From Rhodospirillales bacterium (lineage in GTDB: Bacteria; Pseudomonadota; Alphaproteobacteria; Micavibrionales; Micavibrionaceae), in contig CP060238.1 in the NCBI GenBank assembly GCA_023898765.1, positions 186,001 to 250,000 on the forward strand: 64,000 bases of DNA, given 5' to 3'. The notes beneath the pieces were generated by a model. It did not search any database. It saw nothing but the letters and a program-made list of their open reading frames with translations, and was not told the origin of the DNA. Of this stretch, positions 1-8,570 are shown piece by piece (positions within the stretch are counted from its first letter, which is position 1; the number at the start of each line of letters is the position of its first letter). The position numbers and the translations under genes are program-made.

Positions 1-292
1 TCACCTTCAGCCCGTCAAACTTTTCTTCCATCAAAATCTGGCAGGACAGGCGGGAGTTCTCCTCGACGCCGATAGCCTCGTCCAGCATGTCTTCTTCTTC
101 CTGCGTCTTGGGATAAAGCCTGTCAACCCACGCCGCATCCACATAGACATGGCAGGTCGCGCAGGAACAGGCCCCGCCGCACTCCGCCTTGATCGGCAGG
201 CCGTGATCGCGAATAATTTCCATGACCCGCCAGCCTTCAAGCCCTTCCAGCTCGTGCTCCTGCCCCTCCTGGTCCGTCACCAGAATTTTCAT
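1..292 (-). CDS. [2Fe-2S] ferredoxin, adrenodoxin type (C-terminus beyond window)
   Basis: Partial gene: 97 codons are visible from the ATG at 292 and the frame runs off the left edge, so only the last few residues should be missing. The protein starts MKILVTDQEG. It carries the adrenodoxin-type cluster motif C-x5-C-x2-C (CGGACSCATC, about residues 38-47) and the fourth ligand in LSCQ near residue 84. Such ferredoxins carry single electrons in the cytosol, for example to cytochromes P450 or in Fe-S assembly. Its ATG overlaps the stop of the upstream membrane-protein gene (ATGA). A ferredoxin reductase lies two genes upstream on the same strand, so reductase and ferredoxin are probably an electron-transfer pair. 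The family is clear; the physiological acceptor is unknown. Confidence 0.9.
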   Translation of the reverse strand, partial: MKILVTDQEGQEHELEGLEGWRVMEIIRDHGLPIKAECGGACSCATCHVYVDAAWVDRLYPKTQEEEDMLDEAIGVEENSRLSCQILMEEKFDGLKV

Positions 293-1083
293 GACGCCCC
301 TCCTTTTTTCCGGCCGTTGTTATAAAGATCGGACAAACCGTAAGCAATCCCCGCCGTACACAAAAGAACCTTGATCGTATCCAAAACAACCCGCAGAAAA
401 ATAATGGAAAAATGCACTATCTTCGGCACCTCCCCTTCCAGAAAAGGGGCTAAAATCATGCTCTGCCCGATGAGCATCGCCGCGACCGCCGGAACGAAAC
501 ACAGCAGCCACACCCCGATAAGGGACAGGGAAGAGGAAAACCCGCCCAGCGATTTCAAATAATCCCGGGCCGGCATATTCAGGGCCAGCGGAATATAAAG
601 CCAGATCAGCCGCACCGCCCAAAAGGCAAAAACAAGGGACGCAAAACCGAACAGCGCCTTGCGCGGGTCAATGTCTTCCGGCGCAGCCCCTTGCGGCCCG
701 AAATGCAGCATGATCGTCAAATACCCGGCCAGCGCAAGATTGATTAACACATAGGCCAAAGTCCCGCTCATCACCCCGCGCAGGCGCTCGCGCAATAAAG
801 GCATATCCGCCTCTTCGTCGCCGGAGGGGCGAAACGGCCAGCGCTGGCCCAGAACAATCAGCCGCACCAGATGGGACAGCATCCAGCCTTCCGCAAAATA
901 GGCCGGCAGCAGACATAAGGACAGGCGCAGGATGTTTTCTTCATATCCCAGCGCCATCGCCGCCGTATAACAGGTCAGTTTAATCAGGGTCGGGACCAGC
1001 GCCAGATGCAGTAAATACGCGCGCTCTTCCCACAGCTTTATATAAGCCTTCCCCGCAGCCGTTATGATATCGAACGAAACCAT
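289..1083 (-). CDS. Polytopic membrane protein of unknown function
   Basis: A 264-residue protein with about five or six hydrophobic segments (roughly residues 25-75, 108-130, 148-172, 192-215 and 225-250). I recognise no motif or family. It sits between a ferredoxin:NADP reductase gene (9 bases upstream) and a ferredoxin gene (ATGA overlap downstream), so it is co-transcribed with an electron-transfer pair. A membrane-bound partner of that chain is possible but is only inference from position. No strong ribosome-binding site precedes the ATG at 1083, which fits translational coupling to the upstream gene. Confidence 0.75.
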   Translation of the reverse strand: MVSFDIITAAGKAYIKLWEERAYLLHLALVPTLIKLTCYTAAMALGYEENILRLSLCLLPAYFAEGWMLSHLVRLIVLGQRWPFRPSGDEEADMPLLRERLRGVMSGTLAYVLINLALAGYLTIMLHFGPQGAAPEDIDPRKALFGFASLVFAFWAVRLIWLYIPLALNMPARDYLKSLGGFSSSLSLIGVWLLCFVPAVAAMLIGQSMILAPFLEGEVPKIVHFSIIFLRVVLDTIKVLLCTAGIAYGLSDLYNNGRKKGGAS

Positions 1084-1092
1084 GGGAAAAGA

Positions 1093-2136
1093 CTAGGCCG
1101 CCTTATCAGATACGCCAAGTTTTTCCTGCAGATCGGTCGAAGAGGTTGTGTACTGAAACCGCAACTTCCGGTCCGGGTAAACGTAGCGGAACGCCTGCTG
1201 CGCCATGAGCGCGCCCTCATGAAACCCGGACAGGATCAGTTTCAGTTTTCCCGGATAATAATTGATATCGCCGATGGCGAAAATCCCGGCCGTGCCTGTT
1301 TCAAACTTTTCCGTATCCACCGGAATCAGGTTTTCATGCAGGTTTAACCCGAAATCCGCAATCGGACCCAGTTTCATCGTCAGGCCGTAAAAAGCCAGAA
1401 GAGTATCGCAGGCGACATCGTAAGGCTCTTCCCCCTTGGCCTGCATCGTCACGGACTCCAGCTGCCCGTCATGGCCGTGCAATGCCGTAATGTTGGCAAT
1501 ATGCAGATCCATCCGGCCGGCCTCCACCAGCGCGCGCATTTTAGACACGCTGTCGGGCGCGGCCCGGAAATCGGGCCGGCGGTGAACCAGAGCCATTTTA
1601 GCGGCATCGGGCTGCAGATTGAGCGTCCAGTCCAGCGCGCTGTCGCCCCCGCCCGCGATAAGGATATTTTTTCCTTTAAATTGATCGCGCTTGCGCACCG
1701 CATAAAAAACGGATGTTCCCTCATAGGCTTCCAGCCCCGGAATACTTGGTTTCTTCGGCACAAAAGAACCGCCCCCCGCCGCAATTACCACCACAGGCGC
1801 TTCCAGCACGGTACCTTCGTCCGTCGTGAGTTCCCAGCGGCCGTCCGCATTTTTTTCAAGCTTCTCCGCCATCTGGCTTAAATGGAATGTCGGGCCGAAG
1901 GGCGCGATCTGTTCCATCAGCCGGTCCGTCAGTTCCTGCCCGCTAATAACCGGATGACCGGGGATATCATATATCGGCTTTTCCGGATAAAGCTCCGCGC
2001 ACTGCCCGCCGGGCCGGTCCAGAATATCGACCAGATGCGCTTTCATGTCCAAAAGCCCCAGTTCGAACACCGCGAACAGGCCCACCGGCCCCGCGCCCAC
2101 AATAATAACGTCCGTTTTATGTTTTGCTTCTGTCAT
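1093..2136 (-). CDS. Ferredoxin/flavodoxin:NADP+ reductase, thioredoxin-reductase-like
   Basis: About 347 residues. An N-terminal FAD-binding Rossmann motif (VGAGPVGLFAVFELG) is followed by the PGGQCAELYPEKPIYDIPG segment typical of the YumC-type, TrxR-like ferredoxin reductases. A second dinucleotide motif (AGGGDSALDW, about residue 163) binds NADPH. The CxxC redox pair of true thioredoxin reductases is absent. The C-terminal GDINYYPGK segment is the FAD-closing motif. The enzyme passes electrons between NADPH and ferredoxin in the cytosol. I chose the ATG at 2136 because AGGGG lies 4 bases upstream; a GTG at 2139 is the alternative. The co-directional ferredoxin downstream is the obvious partner. 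Confidence 0.93.
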   Translation of the reverse strand: MTEAKHKTDVIIVGAGPVGLFAVFELGLLDMKAHLVDILDRPGGQCAELYPEKPIYDIPGHPVISGQELTDRLMEQIAPFGPTFHLSQMAEKLEKNADGRWELTTDEGTVLEAPVVVIAAGGGSFVPKKPSIPGLEAYEGTSVFYAVRKRDQFKGKNILIAGGGDSALDWTLNLQPDAAKMALVHRRPDFRAAPDSVSKMRALVEAGRMDLHIANITALHGHDGQLESVTMQAKGEEPYDVACDTLLAFYGLTMKLGPIADFGLNLHENLIPVDTEKFETGTAGIFAIGDINYYPGKLKLILSGFHEGALMAQQAFRYVYPDRKLRFQYTTSSTDLQEKLGVSDKAA

Positions 2137-2143
2137 CACACCC

Positions 2144-3205
2144 CTATATTAGGTTTTCCTGCTTTAATATATCCAGATAAAATTCGATATAAGCCCCAAC
2201 GGATTTTTCTTTCGTGAATTCCTCGCGATAACGTTTATACCCGTTTTTGACCAGAGTCATCCGAAGGACCTTATCCTCCATCAGCCTGCGAACGGCATGG
2301 GCAAGCGCCCCGACATCCTCCCGCGGCACCATCAGGCAATCGTCCCCGTCCCGGCAAAACTGGCGCGGCCCGTCGGCATCGGACACAATCACAGGCGTCT
2401 TTTCCGCCCAGCTTTGCGCAAAGACCGTGCCGAAAGGCTCCTTGCGGGAGGCAAAAACACAAATATCCGCCGCCTGCAAAAGAGCCGCGCGATCCGTGCG
2501 CCACCCCAGAAACCGCACACGCTCGCGCACGCCCAGATCATCCGCCAGCTTTTCCAGCGCGGCCCGCGCCGGCCCCTCCCCCGCCATCCAGAGATAAACA
2601 TCCGGTAAATCCGGCAGGGTCCGAAGCAAAATATCCAGCGCCTTGTTTTCGTGCAAACGCGCCAGCGTCAAAAGGACCGTCGCATCCTTCGGCGTGTCCA
2701 TATCCTTCCGGGCGACAGGAGACACATCCGACTCCGTTTCCGCAAAATTCGGCAAAAACCGAATCCGTTCCGCCTCGATCCCGCCTTTCACAAGATAGTC
2801 TTTCAAGTCCGGCGTGATCGTGGTGAAATAATCGGAAGATTTGAAATTCTTGATTTTGTAATAGCCGCCAAGACGGGAAGCCACCAGATAACGTTGCCGC
2901 GTTTTCGTCCTGGCCCAGCCGGGCGTTTTTTTGGCCGCGCGCGCCATCCATGTCTGCACGATCAGAGGTTCAAAATCGGCGATAATTTTCCCGATCCGCC
3001 ACGGCGTATAAACATCCACCGCCCCGCCGAACGGCGCGGTATGAACAACAAGGCCTGCTTTTTCAAGGCGCGGCACCCGGATATCATTGGAACGGGTGAC
3101 AATTTCGATCTCTTCGCCGGCCTCGTGCATCGCGATGCACATATCCACGAAGGCCGTCTCGGCGCCGCCATGCTCCGCCCCTGCCATGACCTGAAGGATT
3201 TTCAT
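2144..3205 (-). CDS. Glycosyltransferase family 4 (GT-B)
   Basis: A 353-residue GT-B glycosyltransferase. The N-terminal half has the donor-side glycine-rich start (MKILQVMAGAEHGGAE). The C-terminal half has the GT4 nucleotide-sugar signature: LLTLARLHENKALDILL about residue 193, then FLGWRTDR, then EPFGTVFAQSWAEKTPVIVS about residue 265. Such enzymes add sugars to lipopolysaccharide core or other surface polysaccharides at the inner membrane; the acceptor cannot be told from sequence. An AAGGT ribosome-binding site lies 8 bases before the ATG. It heads an operon with the ferredoxin reductase, whose ribosome-binding site overlaps this gene's stop codon. Confidence 0.88.
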   Translation of the reverse strand: MKILQVMAGAEHGGAETAFVDMCIAMHEAGEEIEIVTRSNDIRVPRLEKAGLVVHTAPFGGAVDVYTPWRIGKIIADFEPLIVQTWMARAAKKTPGWARTKTRQRYLVASRLGGYYKIKNFKSSDYFTTITPDLKDYLVKGGIEAERIRFLPNFAETESDVSPVARKDMDTPKDATVLLTLARLHENKALDILLRTLPDLPDVYLWMAGEGPARAALEKLADDLGVRERVRFLGWRTDRAALLQAADICVFASRKEPFGTVFAQSWAEKTPVIVSDADGPRQFCRDGDDCLMVPREDVGALAHAVRRLMEDKVLRMTLVKNGYKRYREEFTKEKSVGAYIEFYLDILKQENLI

Positions 3206-3239
3206 GCCTGAACGACCTTATGTCTGTTATCCGCCGGTA

Positions 3240-3947
3240 TTATTGTTGCGCTTTTTCTTTTTTGGCTTTTTCTTTTTCAGCCTCTTCTCTGGCCGCTTTT
3301 TCCGCCCGCTCCACCCGCTCACGGATCACGCTTTCCGGCAGCAGCATGTCCTGCAAAATCTCAACCATTTCGTCTTCCGTCCGGTCCATGCTTTCCAAAA
3401 GGCTGGTGCAGGCCTCTTTGGTCGTCACAGGCACTTTCTGGATTTGCTTTTCCCCCTCGGCAAAAGCCTCGTCATTGAGTTTCAGGACATGTTTGAAATC
3501 GCTCTCAAAAACGACTTTTTGCGTTTTGATTTCTTCCGCCAGATATTTTTCCGCCAGATCCAGAACAGGCAAAACAGCCGCTTCCCACGCTTTGAAACGG
3601 TCCGCCATTCCCTGTTTCATATCCGGATTTTTCTTTCCGCACGCCTTGATCGCATTTTTGATGTCCCGGTCCACGATCCGCACGCTGCGGATCACGCCAT
3701 GCTTGTTGCGGATCACAAAAAAGATATCCTTGCTCTTCTTATCCAGCGTTCCGATCAATTTGTTTTCGGCCTCGATCCATTTTGAAAGGGCCGTTTCCTT
3801 TTTCTCCGCCGTTTTGGGAGCCTCCTGCGCGGCCGTTTCTTTTTGGGCGTCCCGTTTTCCTTCCTCGGCAAAAGCACAAGGCCCCGACAGGAAACCGGCA
3901 GCGCAAAGAGCGGCAAAAGACAGCAAAGACGTTTTTAGAATATTCAT
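3240..3947 (-). CDS. Exported, highly charged protein of unknown function
   Basis: A 235-residue protein with a clear signal peptide (MNILKTSLLSFAALCAAGF..., likely cleaved after CAFA at about residue 27). The mature part is dominated by Lys, Glu and Ala. The C-terminus (about residues 205-235, RVERAEKAAREEAEKEKAKK) is a strongly predicted charged helix or coiled coil. There are three cysteines in the mature protein. It matches no family I recognise and is probably periplasmic. AGGG sits 9 bases before the ATG. It stands alone, followed by the glycosyltransferase gene 34 bases downstream, and may be co-transcribed with it. Confidence 0.75.
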   Translation of the reverse strand: MNILKTSLLSFAALCAAGFLSGPCAFAEEGKRDAQKETAAQEAPKTAEKKETALSKWIEAENKLIGTLDKKSKDIFFVIRNKHGVIRSVRIVDRDIKNAIKACGKKNPDMKQGMADRFKAWEAAVLPVLDLAEKYLAEEIKTQKVVFESDFKHVLKLNDEAFAEGEKQIQKVPVTTKEACTSLLESMDRTEDEMVEILQDMLLPESVIRERVERAEKAAREEAEKEKAKKEKAQQ

Positions 3948-4007
3948 GGATCAAAACCCTATCATTGAAAAATTTGTGCAAGTGTAACGCCTTTTCAGCA
4001 CAAGCAC

Positions 4008-4080
4008 AAAAAAAACCGCCGGGAAAAACCCCAAAGGGCCGAAAGGCCCGTAAAAAAAACCGCCGGGAAAAACCCGGCGG
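4008..4080 (-). terminator. Duplicated rho-independent terminator (minus strand)
   Basis: Read on the minus strand, CCGCCGGG-TTTTT-CCCGGCGG (4080 to 4060) forms an 8-bp GC-rich stem followed by eight Ts (4059-4052). A perfect 24-bp direct repeat of this tail lies at 4008-4031, giving a second CCCGGCGG followed by eight Ts. Between them is a small GGGCC-GAAA-GGCCC hairpin (4036-4049). The same upstream arm can pair with either tail, so this is a double terminator. No protein gene ends just upstream on this strand, which points to a transcript encoded between 4082 and about 4340. Confidence 0.7.
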
Positions 4081-4081
4081 C

Positions 4082-4335
4082 TAAGGGGACGAACCCGCTT
4101 GCTTGCCATAAAGCCTTTGCCAAGGTGAGAAATGCGGGACAAAAAACCCGTCAGGCCCGGCAAACCAGCGAATAACTAACAAAAACTTCTCTGTTAAAAA
4201 CCCGTTCCTTCTTTTGAAGGTCTCGCCGGACAGGAGCTTCCCCTCTCCCGTCCGGGACCCAATCCAGCCTTCCGTATCAGCCCGTCCGGAAGGCCCCCTC
4301 GTCTATTCTTCAAAGTCTAATCAAACTTCTCTCAA
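4082..4335 (-). ncRNA. Candidate structured non-coding RNA, unassigned
   Basis: There is no convincing protein gene here, yet the stretch has strong nested hairpins just before the double terminator. These are an 8-bp stem (4267-4274 with 4287-4294, GCCTTCCG type), an 11-bp stem with one G-U pair (4226-4236 with 4245-4255, core CCGGAC/GTCCGG) and a CCTTC-TTTT-GAAGG stem (4207-4220). I could not match it to SRP RNA, tmRNA or RNase P RNA by their conserved motifs. A 6S RNA or an untranslated small RNA are possibilities I cannot confirm. The strand is inferred only from the terminators. Confidence 0.3.
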
Positions 4336-4382
4336 AAGCAGATAAAACATTGTTCAATTTTTATTATAATTATGAAAAATTA

Positions 4383-4429
4383 AAACCGGATAAATTTTGC
4401 GCGTAATTTATCTAAAATTTTAGAGGTTT
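4383..4429. repeat. A+T-rich inverted repeat
   Basis: GATAAATT (4389-4396) pairs with AATTTATC (4405-4412) around a GC-containing loop. An outer pair AAACC/GGTTT (4383-4387 and 4425-4429) encloses it together with the palindrome TAAAATTTTA. It lies in the gene-free stretch between 3948 and 4721. It could be a cruciform or part of a transcript end; no function is assigned. Confidence 0.4.
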
Positions 4430-4495
4430 CGGCATGCGCTCCCGCACCCGATTCCCGACTTCTTTTAGGGTATTCTGCGATTGAATCGAGCACGG

Positions 4496-4572
4496 CCCGT
4501 TTTGTCATCCTGAGCCGAAGGCGAAGGATCTGGGCGTTTCCCGGAGATTCTTCGCTGCGCTCGGAAATGACA
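4496..4572. repeat. Dispersed intergenic repeat, copy 1
   Basis: The block starts CCCGTTTTGTCATCCTGAGC and ends TTCGCTGCGCTCGGAAATGA. It recurs nearly unchanged at 30984-31060, in the same orientation, with an 8-10 base variable centre. A related shorter element (GATTGCCGCG...CTCGCAATGAC) follows at 4588-4623. The type resembles the TGTCATCCTGAGC-type dispersed repeats scattered through intergenic DNA of many proteobacteria. It is internally palindromic (CCGAAGGCGAAGG and CTTCGCTGCGCTCGG arms) and carries no gene. Confidence 0.75.
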
Positions 4573-4654
4573 AAAAGGGGAGCTTTGGATTGCCGCGTCG
4601 GGCTTCGCCCTCCTCGCAATGACGAAAAACAGGCATTCCAAAAAAAAGGGGTGA

Positions 4655-4691
4655 TAAAAAAACAAGCCCATGGAAAACGCCAAGGGCCTGT
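4655..4691 (-). terminator. rne terminator
   Basis: On the minus strand, ACAGGCCCTTGG (4691-4680) pairs with CCATGGGCTTGT (4673-4662) over 11 of 12 positions with a 6-base loop, followed by a run of seven Ts (4661-4655). It sits 30 bases after the rne stop codon, as expected for a rho-independent terminator. Confidence 0.85.
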
Positions 4692-4721
4692 TTTTTTGAT
4701 AAACTTTTCTCGAAGAACCTT

Positions 4722-7133
4722 TTACTCAACCAGCTTGTTCCACCAGCCTTTTTTCTTTGTCTTCGGCGCTTCATTGACCGTTTCATAGTCTTTCGGCGCA
4801 GGCGGCGTTACGTCGTTTGACGGCTCCGCAGGTTTTTGAACCGGTTTTTTAGCAGGATTCGCCGGCTCTTTTTTTGCAGAAGATTTATCCTCTTTTTTAT
4901 CTTCCGCTTTCCTGGCCACGCGCCCGCGTCTTGGTTTTTCTTCCTTGATATTCCCCTGCGGAGAGTCTTCTTTCACGGCGACATTTCCGTCCACGTCTTT
5001 CGGCGTATCAGGTTTCCGGTTTCCGATATCCTCCTGCGGCATTTGCGCATTCGGATTTTTATTCCGGCGCCCCCCTCTGCGGCCACGACGGCGGCCTGTC
5101 CTGGACCGGTTTGTTCCTTCCGCTTTGCCGGATTCGCCCTCACCCGTTTCCACATCCGCCGGACGAGCGGCCTTCGGCGCTTCTTTTTCGGCCTTGCCGG
5201 TTTTTTGCAAAACTTCAATTTTATATTCGGCCTGCGGCATATTGGCGTCGGTGCGCACATGCACGCGGAAATCATAACGCGCCTCAATCCCGGCAAGCAT
5301 GTCGCGCTTGTGATTGAGAACATAAATGCCCACATCGTGAGGAAGATTTAAAGAAAGTTCGGCGGCCGTGCCTTTAATCCCCTCATCCTCCAGAGCCCGT
5401 ATAGCCTTGATCGCCGCAAAATCAAGCGTCGGAACGCTCCCCTCGCCCTGACAATGGGGACAAACTTCAAACTGCATCTCGGCCAGAGAAGGGTTCATAC
5501 GCTGGCGCGACAGCTCCAGAAGCCCGAAAGAGGAAATCCGCCCGACCTGAATCCGCGCCCTGTCCGAAGAAAGCGCGCCGCTTAATTTCTGTTCCACCTT
5601 GCGGTTATTCCGGCGTTCTTCCATGTCGATAAAATCAATCACAACCAGCCCGCCCAGATCACGCAGGCGCAACTGTCTCGCAACCTCGACGGCCGCTTCC
5701 AGATTGGTTTTTAACGCCGTTTCTTCAATATGGCGTTCCTTGGTGGCCTTCCCGGAGTTGACGTCAATCGACACAAGGGCCTCCGTCGGGTTAATCACCA
5801 GATATCCGCCGGATTTCAATCTCACGGTCGTCTGGCCGATATCGCTGATCTGGCTTTCAACATTGTAGCGGTTGAAGAGCGGGACCTTCTCGTCCTTATA
5901 TTCCTGCACATATTTTGTATGGGAGGGCATCAGCATCTTCATGAAGCTCTTGGCCGTTTTGAAGCCTTCGCTGCCGGCAACCTGCACTTCATCTATATCC
6001 TTATCGTACAGATCACGGATCGAGCGTTTGATAAGATTGCCTTCCTCGTTAATGAGAGCGGGCGCGCTGGCCTGCAATGTGTCTTCGCGAATTGTGTTCC
6101 ACAAACGGGTCAGGTAATCCAGATCGCGCTTGATTTCAGCCTTCGTCCGCGACACGCCGGCGGTCCGCAAAATAACGGACATCCCTTCGGGCACGTTCAG
6201 TTCCGCCAGAACCTCTTTCATCCGGCGGCGGTCTTTGTAATTCGCGATCTTACGGCTCACGCCGCCGCCGCGCGGCGAATTCGGCATCAAAACGCAGTAC
6301 CGCCCCGGCAAAGACAGATAGGTTGTAACCGCAGCGCCCTTGTTGCCGCGCTCTTCCTTGGAAACCTGAATCAGCATGATCTGGCCGCGCTTGACGACTT
6401 CCTGAATTTTGTACTGGCGGCGCATGTTGAAACGGAACGGGCGGTCGCTGTCCACGCCTTCCCCGCCCACCATCTCCACACGGCGGCTGCCGGCAGCGGC
6501 GCGGCGGTTTCTGGAGCGCCCGCGGTAACGGCCCCGGGGCTTTTCCTCTTTTGTTTCTTCTTCCTGAGAGTCCTCCTCCAGAGAGGACTCTTCTTCCGCA
6601 GTCTCCGTTTCTTCTAAAACGTCTTCCTCAATATCGTCATCGTCTTTTTCCGTTTCCGCCTTTCTAGACGTTCTCTTTTTCTTTTTTTCCTTATCCTCCG
6701 GTGCCGGTTTATCCTCTCCTCCGACTTCCTCGATTATATCTTCCTCGATGAAATCCTCGTCATCGCCTTCCGGCCCGGCAGAGACATCTTCCGCGTCCGA
6801 CATTTCTTCATCGTCATCCGCGCTTTCCTGATCGTGCTCTTCCAGTTCCGCCGCCTGCGCCGCCAGAAGCGCTTCGCGGTCCGCCACCGGAATACGAAAG
6901 TAATCAGGATGGATTTCAGAAAAAGGCAGGAAGCCGTGGCGGTTGCCGCCAAAATTCACGAACGCTGCCTGCAGGGAGGGTTCAACGCGTGTCACTTTGG
7001 CCAGAAAAATATTTCCCTTCAGCTGCCTGCGGACCTTGCTCTCGTAATCAAACTCGACCAGACGCTGGTCGTCCACAACCGCAACCCGTGTTTCTTCAAC
7101 ATGAGTGGCGTCAATCAACATTGTTTTTGTCAT
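4722..7133 (-). CDS. rne: Ribonuclease E/G
   Basis: About 803 residues. The N-terminal catalytic half is complete. Its S1 domain (MLIDATHVEETRVAVV, then GNIFLAKVTRVEPSLQAAFV and HGFLPFSEIHPDY) is interrupted by a long Asp/Glu-rich insertion at about residues 95-225, then resumes with RGQIMLIQVSKEERGNKGAA. Catalytic aspartates are in SIDVNSGKA and VVIDFIDM. The zinc-link CPHCQGEG that joins protomers follows. The C-terminal third is Lys/Arg/Pro-rich and disordered, a likely RNA and degradosome scaffold. The enzyme starts mRNA decay and matures rRNA and tRNA. I chose the ATG at 7133 (AAGGAA 7 bases upstream, family N-terminus MxxxMLIDATH) rather than one 30 bases earlier. Confidence 0.97.
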   Translation of the reverse strand: MTKTMLIDATHVEETRVAVVDDQRLVEFDYESKVRRQLKGNIFLAKVTRVEPSLQAAFVNFGGNRHGFLPFSEIHPDYFRIPVADREALLAAQAAELEEHDQESADDDEEMSDAEDVSAGPEGDDEDFIEEDIIEEVGGEDKPAPEDKEKKKKRTSRKAETEKDDDDIEEDVLEETETAEEESSLEEDSQEEETKEEKPRGRYRGRSRNRRAAAGSRRVEMVGGEGVDSDRPFRFNMRRQYKIQEVVKRGQIMLIQVSKEERGNKGAAVTTYLSLPGRYCVLMPNSPRGGGVSRKIANYKDRRRMKEVLAELNVPEGMSVILRTAGVSRTKAEIKRDLDYLTRLWNTIREDTLQASAPALINEEGNLIKRSIRDLYDKDIDEVQVAGSEGFKTAKSFMKMLMPSHTKYVQEYKDEKVPLFNRYNVESQISDIGQTTVRLKSGGYLVINPTEALVSIDVNSGKATKERHIEETALKTNLEAAVEVARQLRLRDLGGLVVIDFIDMEERRNNRKVEQKLSGALSSDRARIQVGRISSFGLLELSRQRMNPSLAEMQFEVCPHCQGEGSVPTLDFAAIKAIRALEDEGIKGTAAELSLNLPHDVGIYVLNHKRDMLAGIEARYDFRVHVRTDANMPQAEYKIEVLQKTGKAEKEAPKAARPADVETGEGESGKAEGTNRSRTGRRRGRRGGRRNKNPNAQMPQEDIGNRKPDTPKDVDGNVAVKEDSPQGNIKEEKPRRGRVARKAEDKKEDKSSAKKEPANPAKKPVQKPAEPSNDVTPPAPKDYETVNEAPKTKKKGWWNKLVE

Positions 7134-7497
7134 TTTAAATTCCTTTTCGGGCGCTGCAGCCATATCCCCTAGCGATCACAAGGAATAGCGGCGCAAGAAC
7201 GCCTCAATAATAAATATTCATAAAATCGGGATCCTGATCCGGAAGATGGGCGGGAATACCACTTGATAAGAGGCCCGCAGGATTTGCGGCTTACTTGTCT
7301 CTCACTTCTCTGTATCCGGCGCCGTCACGGAAAAAGTACCTTTATTCAGGACCTTACCGATTCCGTTACAGCCTGCGAAACCTTATAAAATCAACACTTT
7401 CCGTATTATATTGCAAGGCCGCAACGTGTCGCAGATGGCACCATACACACTTGCCCGCCCGGATACAACGTTAAAATTTTAACGCGTCGATCCACTG
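7134..7497 (-). promoter_or_regulatory. Long rne leader with candidate promoter
   Basis: There is no protein gene in this stretch. On the minus strand a perfect TATAAT lies at 7410-7405, about 270 bases before the rne start, with only a weak -35 candidate. The implied leader of about 265 bases contains GGCGTTCTTGCGCC and GGATCAGGATCC inverted repeats. RNase E mRNAs in other bacteria have long 5' leaders through which the enzyme regulates its own message. The same arrangement here is inference. Confidence 0.4.
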
Positions 7498-8394
7498 TCA
7501 TACGAAGTGAAAGCTCTTTTCTTTCCTTTCGTACCCATTTTGTACCGCCGGTTTCTTTGTTTGGAGCCAATTGAACAAATTCCGTCCCACATATTCGTTC
7601 ATATAACTTAGTAGGAGGTTATAAGGTCTTTCCGGAGGAAAATGGCTATCGGTTATAGAAATTGTCTCGGGATCAACAAAGACTGGGGTACCGTCAGGAA
7701 ACAGCGCTATATCCCTTGGGGCTTCAATCTCGTAACCCACAGTGTGTAAGACAGCCGTCAACGAAGCCATGCAATTGTCAAAATATGGCATTGCCACTTC
7801 CTGCCGGTAGCCATCCGTGCCAACGACCACAAACTCTCCAAATCGAGCCGTACTGTGACCGGGGATGTCGTCACGCATTAAAATTCCGCGATTTGGCAAA
7901 ACAGGCATGAAGGGAAGTATCTCTATATTCACCGCCGAGTCTGGAGACATTTTCAATGTATCAAGAGGCTGTACAACAATCGGCGTATCCGTACGCAGAT
8001 GGCGCATTGCATCTTGTGTCTTTGGAACACGAATAACGACAGCATCATCGTCCGCTTTCCACCCAATCAAAGTTTGGGCGCTTGATCCGTGGCGGAAGAC
8101 AGAAAGAGCTTTGACATCGTTTTCAGAAAGGAAAACAAAAAAACTCTCTTCTTTTTTTTGGCTCTGAAGTATTTCTCTTGCCTTCTCAGGAAAATTTTTA
8201 AGAGATGAAGAATCTGCGCAAAAACGATCTCCTTCCACTGGAAACAATATCTCTCTTGCATTCGGTTGCGACGACAGAATAACGCTTCTATCCAAACGAG
8301 GCTTTCCGTTGGTATCATAAAGCTCCACAGCAATTTGTTGAAACCCTGCTGCGAGTGATAATAAATCCCCATTAATATTTTGCGCTGAATACAT
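7498..8394 (-). CDS. Orphan protein of unknown function, A+T-richer than neighbours
   Basis: A 298-residue protein without signal peptide or membrane segments. I recognise no domain. The C-terminal part contains a stretch reading IALFPDGTPVFVDPETISI (about residues 228-246). Its base composition and codon use are visibly more A+T-rich than the flanking genes (for example runs of TTT and AAA codons). That suggests recent acquisition or relaxed selection. It is monocistronic, divergent from the amidase gene and upstream of the rne leader. It could be a strain-specific cargo gene; no function is proposed. Confidence 0.65.
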   Translation of the reverse strand: MYSAQNINGDLLSLAAGFQQIAVELYDTNGKPRLDRSVILSSQPNAREILFPVEGDRFCADSSSLKNFPEKAREILQSQKKEESFFVFLSENDVKALSVFRHGSSAQTLIGWKADDDAVVIRVPKTQDAMRHLRTDTPIVVQPLDTLKMSPDSAVNIEILPFMPVLPNRGILMRDDIPGHSTARFGEFVVVGTDGYRQEVAMPYFDNCMASLTAVLHTVGYEIEAPRDIALFPDGTPVFVDPETISITDSHFPPERPYNLLLSYMNEYVGRNLFNWLQTKKPAVQNGYERKEKSFHFV

Positions 8395-8570
8395 GCCCTA
8401 TTCTTCTCTACCCTTTGTTTTTATTTTTCAGAACTCCATAGCAGCTTTTAAGAACAATAACAATATGGCAATTACATTTCAGGGTGATTATCTTCTCTCA
8501 TAGCTGGACCTTTTGGGCGCTCTGCCGTAATTTTTTATGTTCTGTATCGTTATTTGGGATTCCTGTCGCC

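Noticed and set aside
3951..4163. Possible 70-codon minus-strand gene over the double terminator
   Set aside because: It is translated through terminator hairpins (Phe/Gly-rich low-complexity product) and has no ribosome-binding site.
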